Of a stretch of DNA of 64,000 nt, positions 24,015 through 32,613 are shown piece after piece. A program made the translations under genes and the position numbers. The notes under the pieces are model-generated. The model searched no databases. It was not told where the DNA came from and saw nothing but the letters and a program-made list of their open reading frames with translations. How positions within the stretch are numbered: position 1 is the first letter of the stretch; each line of letters begins with the position of its first letter. This DNA is from Sphingobium sp. CAP-1 (GTDB taxonomy: Bacteria; Pseudomonadota; Alphaproteobacteria; Sphingomonadales; Sphingomonadaceae), in assembly GCF_009720145.1 (NCBI RefSeq), contig NZ_CP046252.1, forward strand, positions 2,480,001 through 2,544,000, given 5' to 3'.

Positions 24015-24729
24015 GCATCCCTCTCCCGCTCGCCGGAACCGGGCGAGCGGGCGACGGCCTTTCTCCGAACAGGGCGGTGCCGACGCGAATGTCGGTCGCG
24101 CCCAGCATGATCGCGGTTTCATAATCGCCCGACATGCCCATGGAGAGGCGCGGCAGGCCTTCCTCCCGCGCCATTTTTGCGAGCAGGGCAAAGAAGGGCG
24201 CAGCCTCGATATCGGCCGGCGGCACGCACATCAGGCCCAGCAGCGGGATATCGGCGTCGCGCGCGGCGGCGATCAGCGCGGGCGTGTCGGCAATGGCACA
24301 GCCGCCCTTCTGTTCTTCCGCGCCGATATTGACCTGAATGAAGCAGGGGATGCGCTTGCCGGCCGCGTCCATCGCCCTGGCGAGCGCGGTCAGCAGTGAC
24401 GGGCGATCGAGGCCGTGGATCACATCGAACAGCGCGACCGCCTCGGCCGCCTTGTTCGATTGAAGCTGGCCGACCAGATGCAGGGCGATGCCGGGATATT
24501 CTTCGCGCAGCGCGGGCCATTTGTCCTGGCTTTCCTGCACGCGATTTTCACCGAACACGCGTTGCCCGGCGGCGATCAGCGGGCGGATGGCGTCGGCGTC
24601 ATGGGTCTTGGACACGGCGATCAGGTTGATGTCGGCGGCGCTGCGGTTGGTCAGGCGCGCGGCGCGATCGATGCTGTCATGCAGGGTGGCAAGGCGCTGG
24701 GCCGCGTCAAGGATGCTGTCGGTCGTCAT
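23992..24729 (-). CDS. YggS-family pyridoxal phosphate-binding protein
   Basis: YggS/PROSC proteins bind PLP and maintain vitamin B6 and amino/keto acid balance; no enzyme activity is firmly known. The 245-residue protein has the PLP lysine in LIAVSKTHDADAI (about residue 40), FGENRVQE, LHLVGQLQSNK, IQVNIGAEEQKGG and the C-terminal LSMGMSGDYETAI with VGTALFG. I start at MTTDSILDAAQ (24729); longer frames lack family similarity. It is divergent from the TMP-synthase-like gene with only 22 bases between, so each promoter must overlap the other gene. Confidence 0.93.
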   Translation of the reverse strand: MTTDSILDAAQRLATLHDSIDRAARLTNRSAADINLIAVSKTHDADAIRPLIAAGQRVFGENRVQESQDKWPALREEYPGIALHLVGQLQSNKAAEAVALFDVIHGLDRPSLLTALARAMDAAGKRIPCFIQVNIGAEEQKGGCAIADTPALIAAARDADIPLLGLMCVPPADIEAAPFFALLAKMAREEGLPRLSMGMSGDYETAIMLGATDIRVGTALFGERPSPARPVPASGRGMLRNSRAK

Positions 24730-24751
24730 GCGCGCTGCTATAGGCAGGGCC

Positions 24752-25315
24752 ATGCAGCCCCGCCACCGCAAAAATCCGCCCGCCCGTCTGCCCGATCTGT
24801 GGCTGATGACCGACGAGCGGGTCGCCGATGCGGCGCTGCTGGCGGCGGCGGCGCGATTGCCCAAAGGTGGCGGGGGCATCGTCTTTCGCCATTATCGCAC
24901 CGATCCGGCGGCGCGGCGGGCCTTGTTCGAGGCGCTGCGGCGGATCGCGCTGCGGCGAAGGTTGCTGCTGCTGCTGGCCGGGCCGGTGCGCATGGCGGCG
25001 GCGTGGCGGGCCGATGGCGCGCATGGCCGCGATCCCAAGCGCGCGACCCGCCCCCTGTTGCGCAGCCGGCCAGCGCATGACGCGCGGGAGGTGCTGGCGG
25101 CGTGCGGGGCCGATCTCTGCTTTCTCTCCCCCCTCTTCCCTACCCGGTCGCATCCTAGTGCGCCGGCGCTGGGCCGGGTGCGCTTTGCGGCGCTCGCGCG
25201 GCGGGTTGAGGCGCCGGTGATGGCGCTGGGCGGGGTGCGGGCGGCGCACCGGGGGATGCTGTACGGGATCGGGGCGCAGGGCTGGGCCGCGATCGACGGG
25301 TTGGTGGACAGATGA
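24752..25315 (+). CDS. Thiamine-phosphate synthase-like protein (ThiE/TenI family)
   Basis: This 187-residue protein resembles the TMP-synthase/TenI fold: LWLMTDERVADAALLAAAARLP (first barrel strand), GGGGIVFRHYRTD, ADLCFLSPLFPTRSHPSAPALGRVRF (phosphate-binding loop region) and VMALGGVRAAH near the end. True ThiE keeps a G-Q-x-D motif and a longer chain; these are not clear here. This may be a family-specific thiamine-related protein rather than a proven ThiE. No other thi genes are nearby. The sequence is extremely Arg/Ala-rich. Confidence 0.75.
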   Translation: MQPRHRKNPPARLPDLWLMTDERVADAALLAAAARLPKGGGGIVFRHYRTDPAARRALFEALRRIALRRRLLLLLAGPVRMAAAWRADGAHGRDPKRATRPLLRSRPAHDAREVLAACGADLCFLSPLFPTRSHPSAPALGRVRFAALARRVEAPVMALGGVRAAHRGMLYGIGAQGWAAIDGLVDR

Positions 25316-25318
25316 CGC

Positions 25319-25399
25319 GTTCCCGCGCAGGCGGGCGCCTGGTCCTGACGGTCGACCGACTCTGATAGGGCGGGACTGGGTTCCCGCCTGCGCGGGAAC
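25319..25399. repeat. Family B palindrome (GTTCCCGCGCAGGCGGG type), long-loop copy
   Basis: GTTCCCGCGCAGGCGGG (25319-25335) is exactly complementary to CCCGCCTGCGCGGGAAC (25383-25399). The loop is longer than in the copies at 29793 and 52162. It lies between convergent gene ends. Confidence 0.88.
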
Positions 25400-25412
25400 A
25401 TCGTGTTTTTAT

Positions 25413-26090
25413 TCAGCCCCAGTCCACCCGCGTCCAGCCGCGTTCCGCCGCCAGCTTCGCCAGCGGCTTGTGCGGGTTGGAGGCGAAGGGGATGTCGGCA
25501 AATTCCAGCATCGGCGCGTCCGACACATGATCGGAATAGGCGCGGATATGGGCCTGGCTGCGATCGATCGCTTCGGCCGCCATCCACGCCTTGATCATCC
25601 GCAGCTTACCGGTGTCGTAGCAATTTTCGCCGGCGATCTTCGCGCGGACATAGCGCAGATCCTGCGACAGATGATCGGTCGCGATCACCGCGTCGAAGCC
25701 CAGCCGCCGGGCGATCGGCTCGACATAGAGGCGGTAGGAGGCGGTAGCCAGCACCAGCCGATAGCCGTCCGCCCGGTCGCGCGCGATCTGCGCCACCGCG
25801 CCGGCGCGCAAATTGGTGGCGACCACCGCGTCGGCATAGCTTTCGACATGCGGCATCAGCTTCGCGCGTTCGACATTATAGCCGATCATCAGCGCCTGAT
25901 TCAGTTCCTTGAGCTTCTGGCGCGTGATCAGCTTCAGCACATAGGCGAGCATCAACAGGATGACGCAGGGGAAGAGGATCAGCCGCCACGGCGCCATGCG
26001 CCGCGCGACATGGATGAGGAAGCCCGTATAGGTGCCGCTGAAAGTCACCGTGCGGTCCATATCGTAGATCGCCAGCCTGTGCGTCGTCAT
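25413..26090 (-). CDS. HAD-IB-family phosphatase
   Basis: This 225-residue HAD hydrolase has motif I DMDRTVTFSGT (DxDxT, about residues 10-20), motif II LATAS, and motif III/IV YSDHVSDAPMLEFA. A hydrophobic stretch around residues 35-55 (RLILFPCVILLMLAYVLKL) lies in the cap region, a layout common in HAD-IB proteins related to SerB and to acyltransferase-associated phosphatases. The substrate is unknown. I start at MTTHRLAIYDMDRT (26090). The mla operon starts divergently about 100 bases away. Confidence 0.88.
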   Translation of the reverse strand: MTTHRLAIYDMDRTVTFSGTYTGFLIHVARRMAPWRLILFPCVILLMLAYVLKLITRQKLKELNQALMIGYNVERAKLMPHVESYADAVVATNLRAGAVAQIARDRADGYRLVLATASYRLYVEPIARRLGFDAVIATDHLSQDLRYVRAKIAGENCYDTGKLRMIKAWMAAEAIDRSQAHIRAYSDHVSDAPMLEFADIPFASNPHKPLAKLAAERGWTRVDWG

Positions 26091-26188
26091 GCCGTTTCCG
26101 AAACTTTTCTGTCCGCCCTTCGTTCTGGCTTGCGGATGGGCCGTTTCGGCTTGCCGTGCAACTGATAATGGACCACTAATCCCCACGC

Positions 26189-27298
26189 ATGAACAAAGCC
26201 GCTGATCTAGCCGAGGATAAAAGCGACGGCGGCAGCGTGATCCGGCTTTCCGGTTCGCTCGCCATTGCCTGTCTTTGCGACCTGCCCGAACGGCTGGAGG
26301 CCGTGCAGGGGCCGGTTGCCGCCATCGATCTGGATGCCGTCGATCATATGGATACGATCGGCGCCTGGACCGTGCATCGCACCGCCCGGCGGCTGGGTTG
26401 CGCGATCACCGGGGGCAGCGAGGACACCCGCCGGCTGGTCAATGCCGTCGGCAAGCTGGACGAGCCGGTGCCGATCCGCCCGGACAAGGTGCATCCCGTA
26501 TCCCGCGTCGTCGGCGAGATCGGCGAGGCGGTGTGCGCCGCCACATCGACGCTGGTCGGGCTGGTCGGCTTTTTCGGCAGCACGCTGGTCGCGAGCTGGA
26601 ATGTCATCCGCCACCCCAGCCGCTTCCGCATCAATGCGGTGGTGCAGCGGTTCGAGGTGGTGGGCGTGTCCGCGCTCGGTATCATCGGACTGATGAGCTT
26701 CCTGATCGGCATCGTCATCGCCCAGCAGGGGTCGGTGCAACTGCGCCAGTTCGGCATGGAGATGCTGACGATCAATCTGGTCGGCCGCCTCACCTTTCGC
26801 GAACTCGGCGTGCTGATGACCGCGATCATGGTTGCGGGCCGGTCCGGTTCCGCCTTTGCCGCGCAACTGGGCACGATGAAGCTGACCGAGGAAGTGGACG
26901 CCATGCGGACCATCGGCGTGTCGCCGATGGAGGCGCTGGTGCTGCCGCGCACGCTGGCGGTCATCGTGATGATGCCGCTGCTGGGCTTTTATGCGTCGAT
27001 CGTCTCGGTCATCGGCGGCGGTTTCCTGTGCGCGATCGCGCTGGAAATCCCGCCTGTCACTTTCATCCAGCGGTTGCGCGAAGTGGTGCCGATCACCGAC
27101 CTGTGGGTCGGCCTGATCAAGGCGCCGGTGTTCGGCATCATCATCGCGCTGGCCGGTTGCTTTCAGGGGATGCAGGTCAAGGCCAATGCCGAGGAGGTCG
27201 GGTTGCGCACCACGGCTGCCGTGGTGCAGGCGATCTTCCTGGTGATCGTGATCGATGCCTTCTTCGCCGTATTCTTCACCTGGGTCGGGTGGAATTGA
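26189..27298 (+). CDS. mlaE: Mla-type lipid ABC transporter permease with N-terminal STAS domain
   Basis: MlaE is the inner-membrane permease of the MCE transporter that moves phospholipids between the outer and inner membranes. Residues about 15-95 form a STAS-like domain (SVIRLSGSLAIACLCDL..., AIDLDAVDHMDTIGAWTV), the role played by separate MlaB in E. coli. The permease follows from about residue 110, with FRINAVVQRFEVVGVSALGII, GRLTFRELGVLMTAIMVAGRSGSAFAAQLG and VDAMRTIGVSP (EQ-loop-like region). Its stop overlaps the mlaF ATG by one base. Confidence 0.92.
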   Translation: MNKAADLAEDKSDGGSVIRLSGSLAIACLCDLPERLEAVQGPVAAIDLDAVDHMDTIGAWTVHRTARRLGCAITGGSEDTRRLVNAVGKLDEPVPIRPDKVHPVSRVVGEIGEAVCAATSTLVGLVGFFGSTLVASWNVIRHPSRFRINAVVQRFEVVGVSALGIIGLMSFLIGIVIAQQGSVQLRQFGMEMLTINLVGRLTFRELGVLMTAIMVAGRSGSAFAAQLGTMKLTEEVDAMRTIGVSPMEALVLPRTLAVIVMMPLLGFYASIVSVIGGGFLCAIALEIPPVTFIQRLREVVPITDLWVGLIKAPVFGIIIALAGCFQGMQVKANAEEVGLRTTAAVVQAIFLVIVIDAFFAVFFTWVGWN

Positions 27299-28170
27299 TG
27301 GGCGAGGAGCATATTCGCGACGCCGAGGAACTGCGGGTCGACCAGGCGGTCGAGTCCGGCGACATTGCGATCAAGGTCCGGGGGCTGAAGAACAGCTTCG
27401 GCGATCAGGTGGTGCATGAGGGGCTGGACCTCGACGTGCGCAAGGGTGAAATATTGGGCGTGGTCGGGGGATCGGGCACCGGCAAGTCGGTGCTGATGCG
27501 ATCGATCATCGGCCTTCAGACCCCGGATGCAGGCGAAATCTGCGTCTTTGGCGAATCGATGATCGGCCGGCTGGACGATGAGGCGCTGGCGATCCGCAAG
27601 CGGTGGGGCGTGCTGTTTCAGGGCGGGGCGCTGTTTTCGACCCTGACCGTGGCCGAAAATGTCGAAGTGCCGATCCGCGAATATTATCCCAATATCGGCG
27701 CGCAGTTGCGCGACGAGATCGCCGCCTACAAGATCCGCATGACCGGCCTGCCGACCGAGGCTGGCCCCAAATATCCGGCCGAACTGTCGGGCGGCATGAA
27801 GAAGCGCGCCGGCCTCGCCCGCGCGCTGGCGCTGGACCCGGACCTGCTGTTCCTGGACGAACCGACCGCGGGCCTCGACCCGATCGGCGCGGCGGCGTTT
27901 GACGAGCAGACCAGGCAGTTGCAACAGACGCTGGGCCTGACCGTCTTTCTCATCACCCATGATCTCGATACGCTCTATTCGATCTGCGACCGGGTGGCGG
28001 TGCTGGCGGACAGGAAGGTGACGGCGGTGGGAACGATCGACGAATTGCTGGCCACCGATCATCCGTGGATTCAGGAATATTTCAACGGCCCGCGCGGCCG
28101 CGCCGCAACGGCGGCGGTCGAGCGCGAGAAGAACAGGGCGGCAGACGGGCCGCCGGACGGAAGGCGATAG
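27298..28170 (+). CDS. mlaF: Mla-type lipid ABC transporter ATP-binding protein
   Basis: This 290-residue ABC ATPase energises the MCE lipid transporter. It has Walker A GGSGTGKS (about 58-65), a Q-loop in GVLFQGGALFSTLTV, signature LSGGMKKRAGLARALA, Walker B DLLFLDEPTAGLDP and the switch ITHDLDTL. LSGGMKKR and SGTGKSVL are typical of MlaF/MkL-type ATPases. A charged C-terminal extension (AVEREKNRAADGPP) follows the core. The true start is the ATG at 27298 overlapping the mlaE stop; the frame is open far upstream in mlaE but that part is not real. Confidence 0.94.
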   Translation: MGEEHIRDAEELRVDQAVESGDIAIKVRGLKNSFGDQVVHEGLDLDVRKGEILGVVGGSGTGKSVLMRSIIGLQTPDAGEICVFGESMIGRLDDEALAIRKRWGVLFQGGALFSTLTVAENVEVPIREYYPNIGAQLRDEIAAYKIRMTGLPTEAGPKYPAELSGGMKKRAGLARALALDPDLLFLDEPTAGLDPIGAAAFDEQTRQLQQTLGLTVFLITHDLDTLYSICDRVAVLADRKVTAVGTIDELLATDHPWIQEYFNGPRGRAATAAVEREKNRAADGPPDGRR

Positions 28171-28173
28171 GAT

Positions 28174-29136
28174 ATGGAAACCCGCTCCAACCATGTGCTG
28201 GTGGGCACGGTCACGCTGTTGCTGCTGGCCGCGATCATGGCGGCGGCCTTCTGGTTCTCGCGCCTGTCGCAGGGCAATAATATGGAATATGACGTTTTCT
28301 TCAAACAGTCGGTGAACGGGCTGGCGAAGGGGTCTGCGGTCAATTATTCGGGCGTGCCGTCGGGACAGGTCGAGAAGATCGAATTGTGGAAGCGCGATCC
28401 CAGCTTCGTGAAGGTGCGCATTTCGGTGAAGGAAGGCACGCCGGTCCTGCAAGGGACGACGGCGACCATTTCCGGCGTCGGCTTTACCGGTGTCAGCGAA
28501 ATCGTGCTGGACGGCGCGGTCAAGGGCGCGCCGCCGATTGTCTGCCCGGCGGAAAATCTGCTCGCGGCCTGCCCCGATGGCGTGCCGGTGATCCCGACCA
28601 AGCCGGGCGCACTGGGCGAACTGCTCAACAATGCGCCGCAATTGCTGGAGCGGCTGTCGACCCTGACCGAGCGGCTCACTGAATTGCTGAACGACAAGAA
28701 TCAGCAGTCGATCGCCGGCATCCTGGCCAATGTGGAGAAGGTGTCCGGTGCGCTGGCCGATCGCAGCCCGGAAATCGCGGCGACGCTGGCAGAGGCGCGG
28801 ATTGCCGTGCAGCGCACCGGTATCGCCGCCGAACAGATCGGCAAGCTGGCCGCGACCACCGACGCGCTGGTGAATGACGAGGGGCGGCCGCTGATGGCGG
28901 ACCTGCGCAAGAGCGTGCAGGCGGCGTCGCGCAGCATCGATTCGCTCGACAAGACGATCGCCGAAGCGCAGCCGGGCGTGCATAGCTTCAGCAACCAGAC
29001 CATGCCGGAGGTCAACCAGCTGGTCCGCGACCTGCGCGAAATGTCGCGTTCCTTCCGGGGGGTCGCGGAAAAGCTGGACCAGCAGGGCGCGGGATCGCTG
29101 GTCGGATCGCCCAAGCTGCCGGACTATAAGAAGTGA
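28174..29136 (+). CDS. mlaD: MlaD/MCE-family periplasmic lipid-binding protein
   Basis: This 320-residue protein has one N-terminal transmembrane helix (VLVGTVTLLLLAAIMAAAFWF, residues 8-28). An MCE domain follows (about 37-115; YDVFFKQSVNGLAKGSAVNYSGVPSGQV ... GFTGVSEIVLDG). A long C-terminal helical region (about 145-320) could form the channel-like coiled extension of larger MCE proteins. It binds lipid between MlaEF and the outer membrane. It begins three bases after mlaF, and its stop overlaps the lipoprotein gene start by one base. Confidence 0.93.
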   Translation: METRSNHVLVGTVTLLLLAAIMAAAFWFSRLSQGNNMEYDVFFKQSVNGLAKGSAVNYSGVPSGQVEKIELWKRDPSFVKVRISVKEGTPVLQGTTATISGVGFTGVSEIVLDGAVKGAPPIVCPAENLLAACPDGVPVIPTKPGALGELLNNAPQLLERLSTLTERLTELLNDKNQQSIAGILANVEKVSGALADRSPEIAATLAEARIAVQRTGIAAEQIGKLAATTDALVNDEGRPLMADLRKSVQAASRSIDSLDKTIAEAQPGVHSFSNQTMPEVNQLVRDLREMSRSFRGVAEKLDQQGAGSLVGSPKLPDYKK

Positions 29137-29780
29137 TGAAAGGGACGCGGACCATGTTCCATGTGAAACATAGCGGTTTGAAGCAGAGGGGGGCGTTCGC
29201 CGCGCTGACCGCGGCGCTTCTGCTGTCGGGCTGTGTGTCCTTCGGCGGCAAGCCGCCCGCGCAGTTGCTGACGCTCGACGCGGCGCAGAAGGTGCCTGCG
29301 GGCGCCGCGCGCGTGGCGGGTGGCGGGCGGACACTGATCGTCGCCGATCCCGAAGCGCCCCGGATGCTCGATACGGTGCGGGTGCCGGTGCAGGTCGCGC
29401 CGACATCGGTCGCTTATGTGACCAAGGTGCAGTGGGCCGACACGCCGCGCCACCTGTTCCGCCGGCTGCTGGCCGAGACGATTTCCGCCAGCACCGACCG
29501 GGTGGTGCTGGATGCCGGGCAATTTTCGGGCGACGGCGGCCAGCGCCTGTCGGGTGAACTGATCGCCTTCACCATCGATGAGGCGAGCCAGCGGGCCATC
29601 GTGACCTATGACGCGGTGCTGACCACGCCGGCGGGTGTGGCGCTGGCGCGGCAGCGTTTCACCGCCAGCGCGCCGGTCGGCGGCAAGATCGACGCCGCCA
29701 CCGTCGGCGCGCCACTGAACGCCGCAGCGAACAAGGTGGCGGGCGACGTTGCGGCATGGGTCGCGGCGGTGAAGGAGTGA
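29136..29780 (+). CDS. ABC-type transport auxiliary lipoprotein (PqiC-like)
   Basis: This 214-residue lipoprotein has a lipobox LLLSGC near residue 32 and the domain seen in PqiC and other MCE-associated outer-membrane lipoproteins (LLTLDAAQKVPAG, VRVPVQVAPTSVAYVTKVQWADTPRHLFRRLLAETI). As last gene of the mla operon it probably completes the transport path at the outer membrane. Start choice: the ATG at 29136 overlaps the mlaD stop (TGATG); an ATG at 29154 with AAAGGG nine bases upstream would begin at MFHVKH. A parS-like site overlaps this region at 29155-29170. Confidence 0.88.
   Translation: MKGTRTMFHVKHSGLKQRGAFAALTAALLLSGCVSFGGKPPAQLLTLDAAQKVPAGAARVAGGGRTLIVADPEAPRMLDTVRVPVQVAPTSVAYVTKVQWADTPRHLFRRLLAETISASTDRVVLDAGQFSGDGGQRLSGELIAFTIDEASQRAIVTYDAVLTTPAGVALARQRFTASAPVGGKIDAATVGAPLNAAANKVAGDVAAWVAAVKE
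29155..29170. promoter_or_regulatory. parS: parS-like site (14/16)
   Basis: TGTTCCATGTGAAACA differs from the parS consensus TGTTTCACGTGAAACA at two positions. It lies at the start of the mla lipoprotein gene, encoding FHVKH. Confidence 0.55.
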
Positions 29781-29792
29781 AATCGGGCTGTG

Positions 29793-29862
29793 GCGTGTTC
29801 CCGCGAAGGCGGGAACCCAGTCCTGCGGTCTGAACTGGGTTTCCGCTTTCGCGGGAACACGC
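29793..29862. repeat. Family B palindrome, complete copy
   Basis: Arms of about 29 bases (GCGTGTTCCCGCG... to ...CGCGGGAACACGC) enclose the loop CCTGCGGTCTGA. The arms are nearly perfect complements. It lies between convergent gene ends, eight bases before the pepN stop, and probably acts as a bidirectional terminator. Confidence 0.9.
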
Positions 29863-29868
29863 AATGCT

Positions 29869-32469
29869 TCACTCCAGACTCTTGCTTGCCTGTTCGGTCA
29901 CATCCTTGGACAGGCCCGGTTCGGCCAGGATGCGCTGCAATTCCGCCCGCATCAGCGTGGCGCGGCCTTCATCGAACCGCTTCCACCGGCCCAGCGGCGG
30001 CACCAGCCGCGCGGCGGTCTGCGGATTCAACTTGTCGAGCGCGATGATGCAGTCGGCGACCAGACGATAGCCTTTGCCCGACTTGTGGTGGAAGCCCCAC
30101 TGATTGCCCGCGAACGCGCCATAGAGCGAGCGCACCCGGTTGGGATTGGCCAGGGTGAAATCCTTGTGTCGGCCCAGTTGCTCGACCTGATCGACCGCGT
30201 CGGGGTGGAGCGCGAAAGCCTGGGTCTGGAACCATTTGTCGAGCGTCAGCGCATCGTCGCTATAGCGGTTGTAGAAAATGTCGAGCGCCGCTTCCCGCTC
30301 CGCGCTGCTGCCATTGGCGAGCGTGCCGAGCGCCGCCTGCCGCTCGGTCATGTTATCGGCTTCGCCAAACTGGGCGAAAGCGATGGCGGGGCCGTCTGGC
30401 GCGCCCGATGCCACCAGATAGTGCAGCGCGGCGTTGCGCAGCTTGCGCGCGCCCTTGGCGGCCGGGGAGATGGCGAAGGCGTTGGCCCTGGTTTTGGCAT
30501 GGACATCGCGCCATAGCGTCTCCAGCTCCACCCCGATCCGGGTCTGGAGCGCGTCGCGCGCGGCGTGGATCGCGTCGGGATCGACGATCTTCATCTGGTC
30601 GCCCAGATAGGCTTCGCTGGGCAGGCGGATGGTTTCGGCGACGAAGGCCGGGTCGAGCGTCGGATCGGTCAGCGTGTTGCGGATCGCGGCGACCACCGCG
30701 CCTTCATCCACCTGCTGTCCGGCGATGCGGCCGACCAGCACATTGACCATCAACTGCTGCATCGCCTCGTACCGGGCGAAGGGATCATCGTCATGGGCCG
30801 ACAGGAAGGCGAGATCGGCCTGGCTGCGGTTGGTTTCCACGATGACCGGGGCGGAAAAGCCGCGATTGATCGACAGGATCGGGGCGCTGGCGAAGCCGGT
30901 GAAGGTGAAGCTCTGCTCCCCTTCCGTCAGCATCAGCAGGTCGTCGCCATGATGCTGGCCGGTGGCGGGATCGAACAGAGCGGTGCGCAGCGGGATCGCC
31001 ATGGGCTGCTTGTCGGGCTGGCCGGGGGTCGGCGGGACGCTCTGCTCCAGCGTCAGCGTGACGCTCTGCGTGACCGGATCATGCGCCATCAGCGCGCGGA
31101 CATGAGGCGTCCCGGCCTGCGCATACCAGAGGCGGAACTGGCCAAGGTCGATCCGGCCGCCCTCCTCCATCGCCACAACGAAATCCTCGCAGGTCGCCGC
31201 CTGCCCGTCATGCCGGTCGAAATAGAGGTCGGTGCCGGCGCGGAATCGCTCCGCCCCCAGCATCAGCGCCATCATGCGGATGACCTCGGCGCCCTTATTA
31301 TAGATGGTCGATGTATAGAAGTTACTGATTTCCATATAGGATTCAGGGCGGATCGGGTGCGCCAGCGGTCCCTGATCCTCCTGAAACTGGGCGGCGCGCA
31401 GGATGCGGACATCCTCGATCCGCTTGACGGCGTGCGACCCCATATCGGCCGAGAAATTCTGGTCGCGAAAGACGGTGAAGCCTTCCTTCAGCGACAATTG
31501 GAACCAGTCGCGGCAGGTGACGCGGTTGCCCGACCAGTTGTGGAAATATTCATGGGCGACGACCCCTTCCACCCCGTCATAGTCGATGTCGGTGGCGGTT
31601 TCCGGGTCGGCGAGGATGTAGCGCGAATTGAAGATGTTAAGACCCTTATTCTCCATCGCGCCGAAATTGAAATCCGCCACGGCGACGATGTTGAACACGT
31701 CCAGATCATATTCGCGGCCATAGACGCGCTCGTCCCAGGCCATGCTGTTCCTGAGCGCCTCCATCGCATGGGCGGTGCGCGGCAGATCGGCCTCCTTGAC
31801 CCAGATGCCAAGCTGCACCTCGCGCCCGCTCATCGTCACGAAGCGATCGGCGTTGCACGCGAGGTCGCCGGCGACCAGCGCGAACAGATAGCAGGGTTTG
31901 GGGAAAGGATCGTTCCAGAGCGCCCAGTGGCGACCATCGCTGAGGTCGCCCTGCTCGACCGGGTCGCCATTGGCGAGCAGGATCGGGAAGCGCGCCTTGT
32001 CGGCGGTCAGGCGCACGCTGTAGCGCGACAGGACATCGGGCCGGTCGGGGAAGAAGGTGATGCGGCGGAAGCCCTCCGCCTCGCACTGGGTGCAGAGCAG
32101 GCCGCCGCTGGCATAGAGGCCCATCAGCTTGCTGTTGCTCTCCGGCGCCAGTTCGACCAGCGTTTCGACGCTATGGGCGTCGCCGGGGAGCGGGATGATG
32201 AGCGCGCCGGCCTCCAGATGCCATTCCTGCTGGTCGAGGATGCGGCCGTCGACCTTCACCTCCAGCGGGACCAGGCCGTCGCCGTCGAGCCGCAGCGGCC
32301 GGCCGGAATCGCCATTGCGGGTGACGGACAGGGTCGCGTGAACCCTGGTCAGCGCCGGGTCGAGATCGAAATCGAGCCTGATGTCGGGGACAAGCCAGTC
32401 GGGCGCTCGATAATCGGCGCGGCGGATGATGGCGGGAGCGGCGGCGGTGGTGGAAAGCATATCGGCCAT
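29869..32469 (-). CDS. pepN: Aminopeptidase N (M1 family)
   Basis: PepN is a zinc aminopeptidase that degrades cytosolic peptides. The 866-residue enzyme carries the GAMEN exopeptidase motif in NFGAMENKGLNIFN (about 270-283), the zinc site HEYFHNWSGNR with the downstream glutamate in LKEGFTVFRDQ, and the DUF3458/ARM-like C-terminal half (QRVTLTLEQSVPPTPGQP-type region onward). Length and domain order match proteobacterial PepN. A family B palindrome lies directly downstream. Upstream is a 144-base gap to parB holding only a weak 7-bp hairpin (CCTGTCG/CGACAGG). Confidence 0.97.
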   Translation of the reverse strand: MADMLSTTAAAPAIIRRADYRAPDWLVPDIRLDFDLDPALTRVHATLSVTRNGDSGRPLRLDGDGLVPLEVKVDGRILDQQEWHLEAGALIIPLPGDAHSVETLVELAPESNSKLMGLYASGGLLCTQCEAEGFRRITFFPDRPDVLSRYSVRLTADKARFPILLANGDPVEQGDLSDGRHWALWNDPFPKPCYLFALVAGDLACNADRFVTMSGREVQLGIWVKEADLPRTAHAMEALRNSMAWDERVYGREYDLDVFNIVAVADFNFGAMENKGLNIFNSRYILADPETATDIDYDGVEGVVAHEYFHNWSGNRVTCRDWFQLSLKEGFTVFRDQNFSADMGSHAVKRIEDVRILRAAQFQEDQGPLAHPIRPESYMEISNFYTSTIYNKGAEVIRMMALMLGAERFRAGTDLYFDRHDGQAATCEDFVVAMEEGGRIDLGQFRLWYAQAGTPHVRALMAHDPVTQSVTLTLEQSVPPTPGQPDKQPMAIPLRTALFDPATGQHHGDDLLMLTEGEQSFTFTGFASAPILSINRGFSAPVIVETNRSQADLAFLSAHDDDPFARYEAMQQLMVNVLVGRIAGQQVDEGAVVAAIRNTLTDPTLDPAFVAETIRLPSEAYLGDQMKIVDPDAIHAARDALQTRIGVELETLWRDVHAKTRANAFAISPAAKGARKLRNAALHYLVASGAPDGPAIAFAQFGEADNMTERQAALGTLANGSSAEREAALDIFYNRYSDDALTLDKWFQTQAFALHPDAVDQVEQLGRHKDFTLANPNRVRSLYGAFAGNQWGFHHKSGKGYRLVADCIIALDKLNPQTAARLVPPLGRWKRFDEGRATLMRAELQRILAEPGLSKDVTEQASKSLE

Positions 32470-32613
32470 GGCCCCAAGCTAGGGAGCAAGGCGGCAAAAG
32501 GCCAGTGCGCTTTGGCGAGAAAGGGAGGAGATTGCAGCAATTTCCGGTCGGCTCAGGCCTGTCGAGAAGGATGCGTGATCGTCCCGACAGGTTGGAACCG
32601 AAGGAATGCCGGA

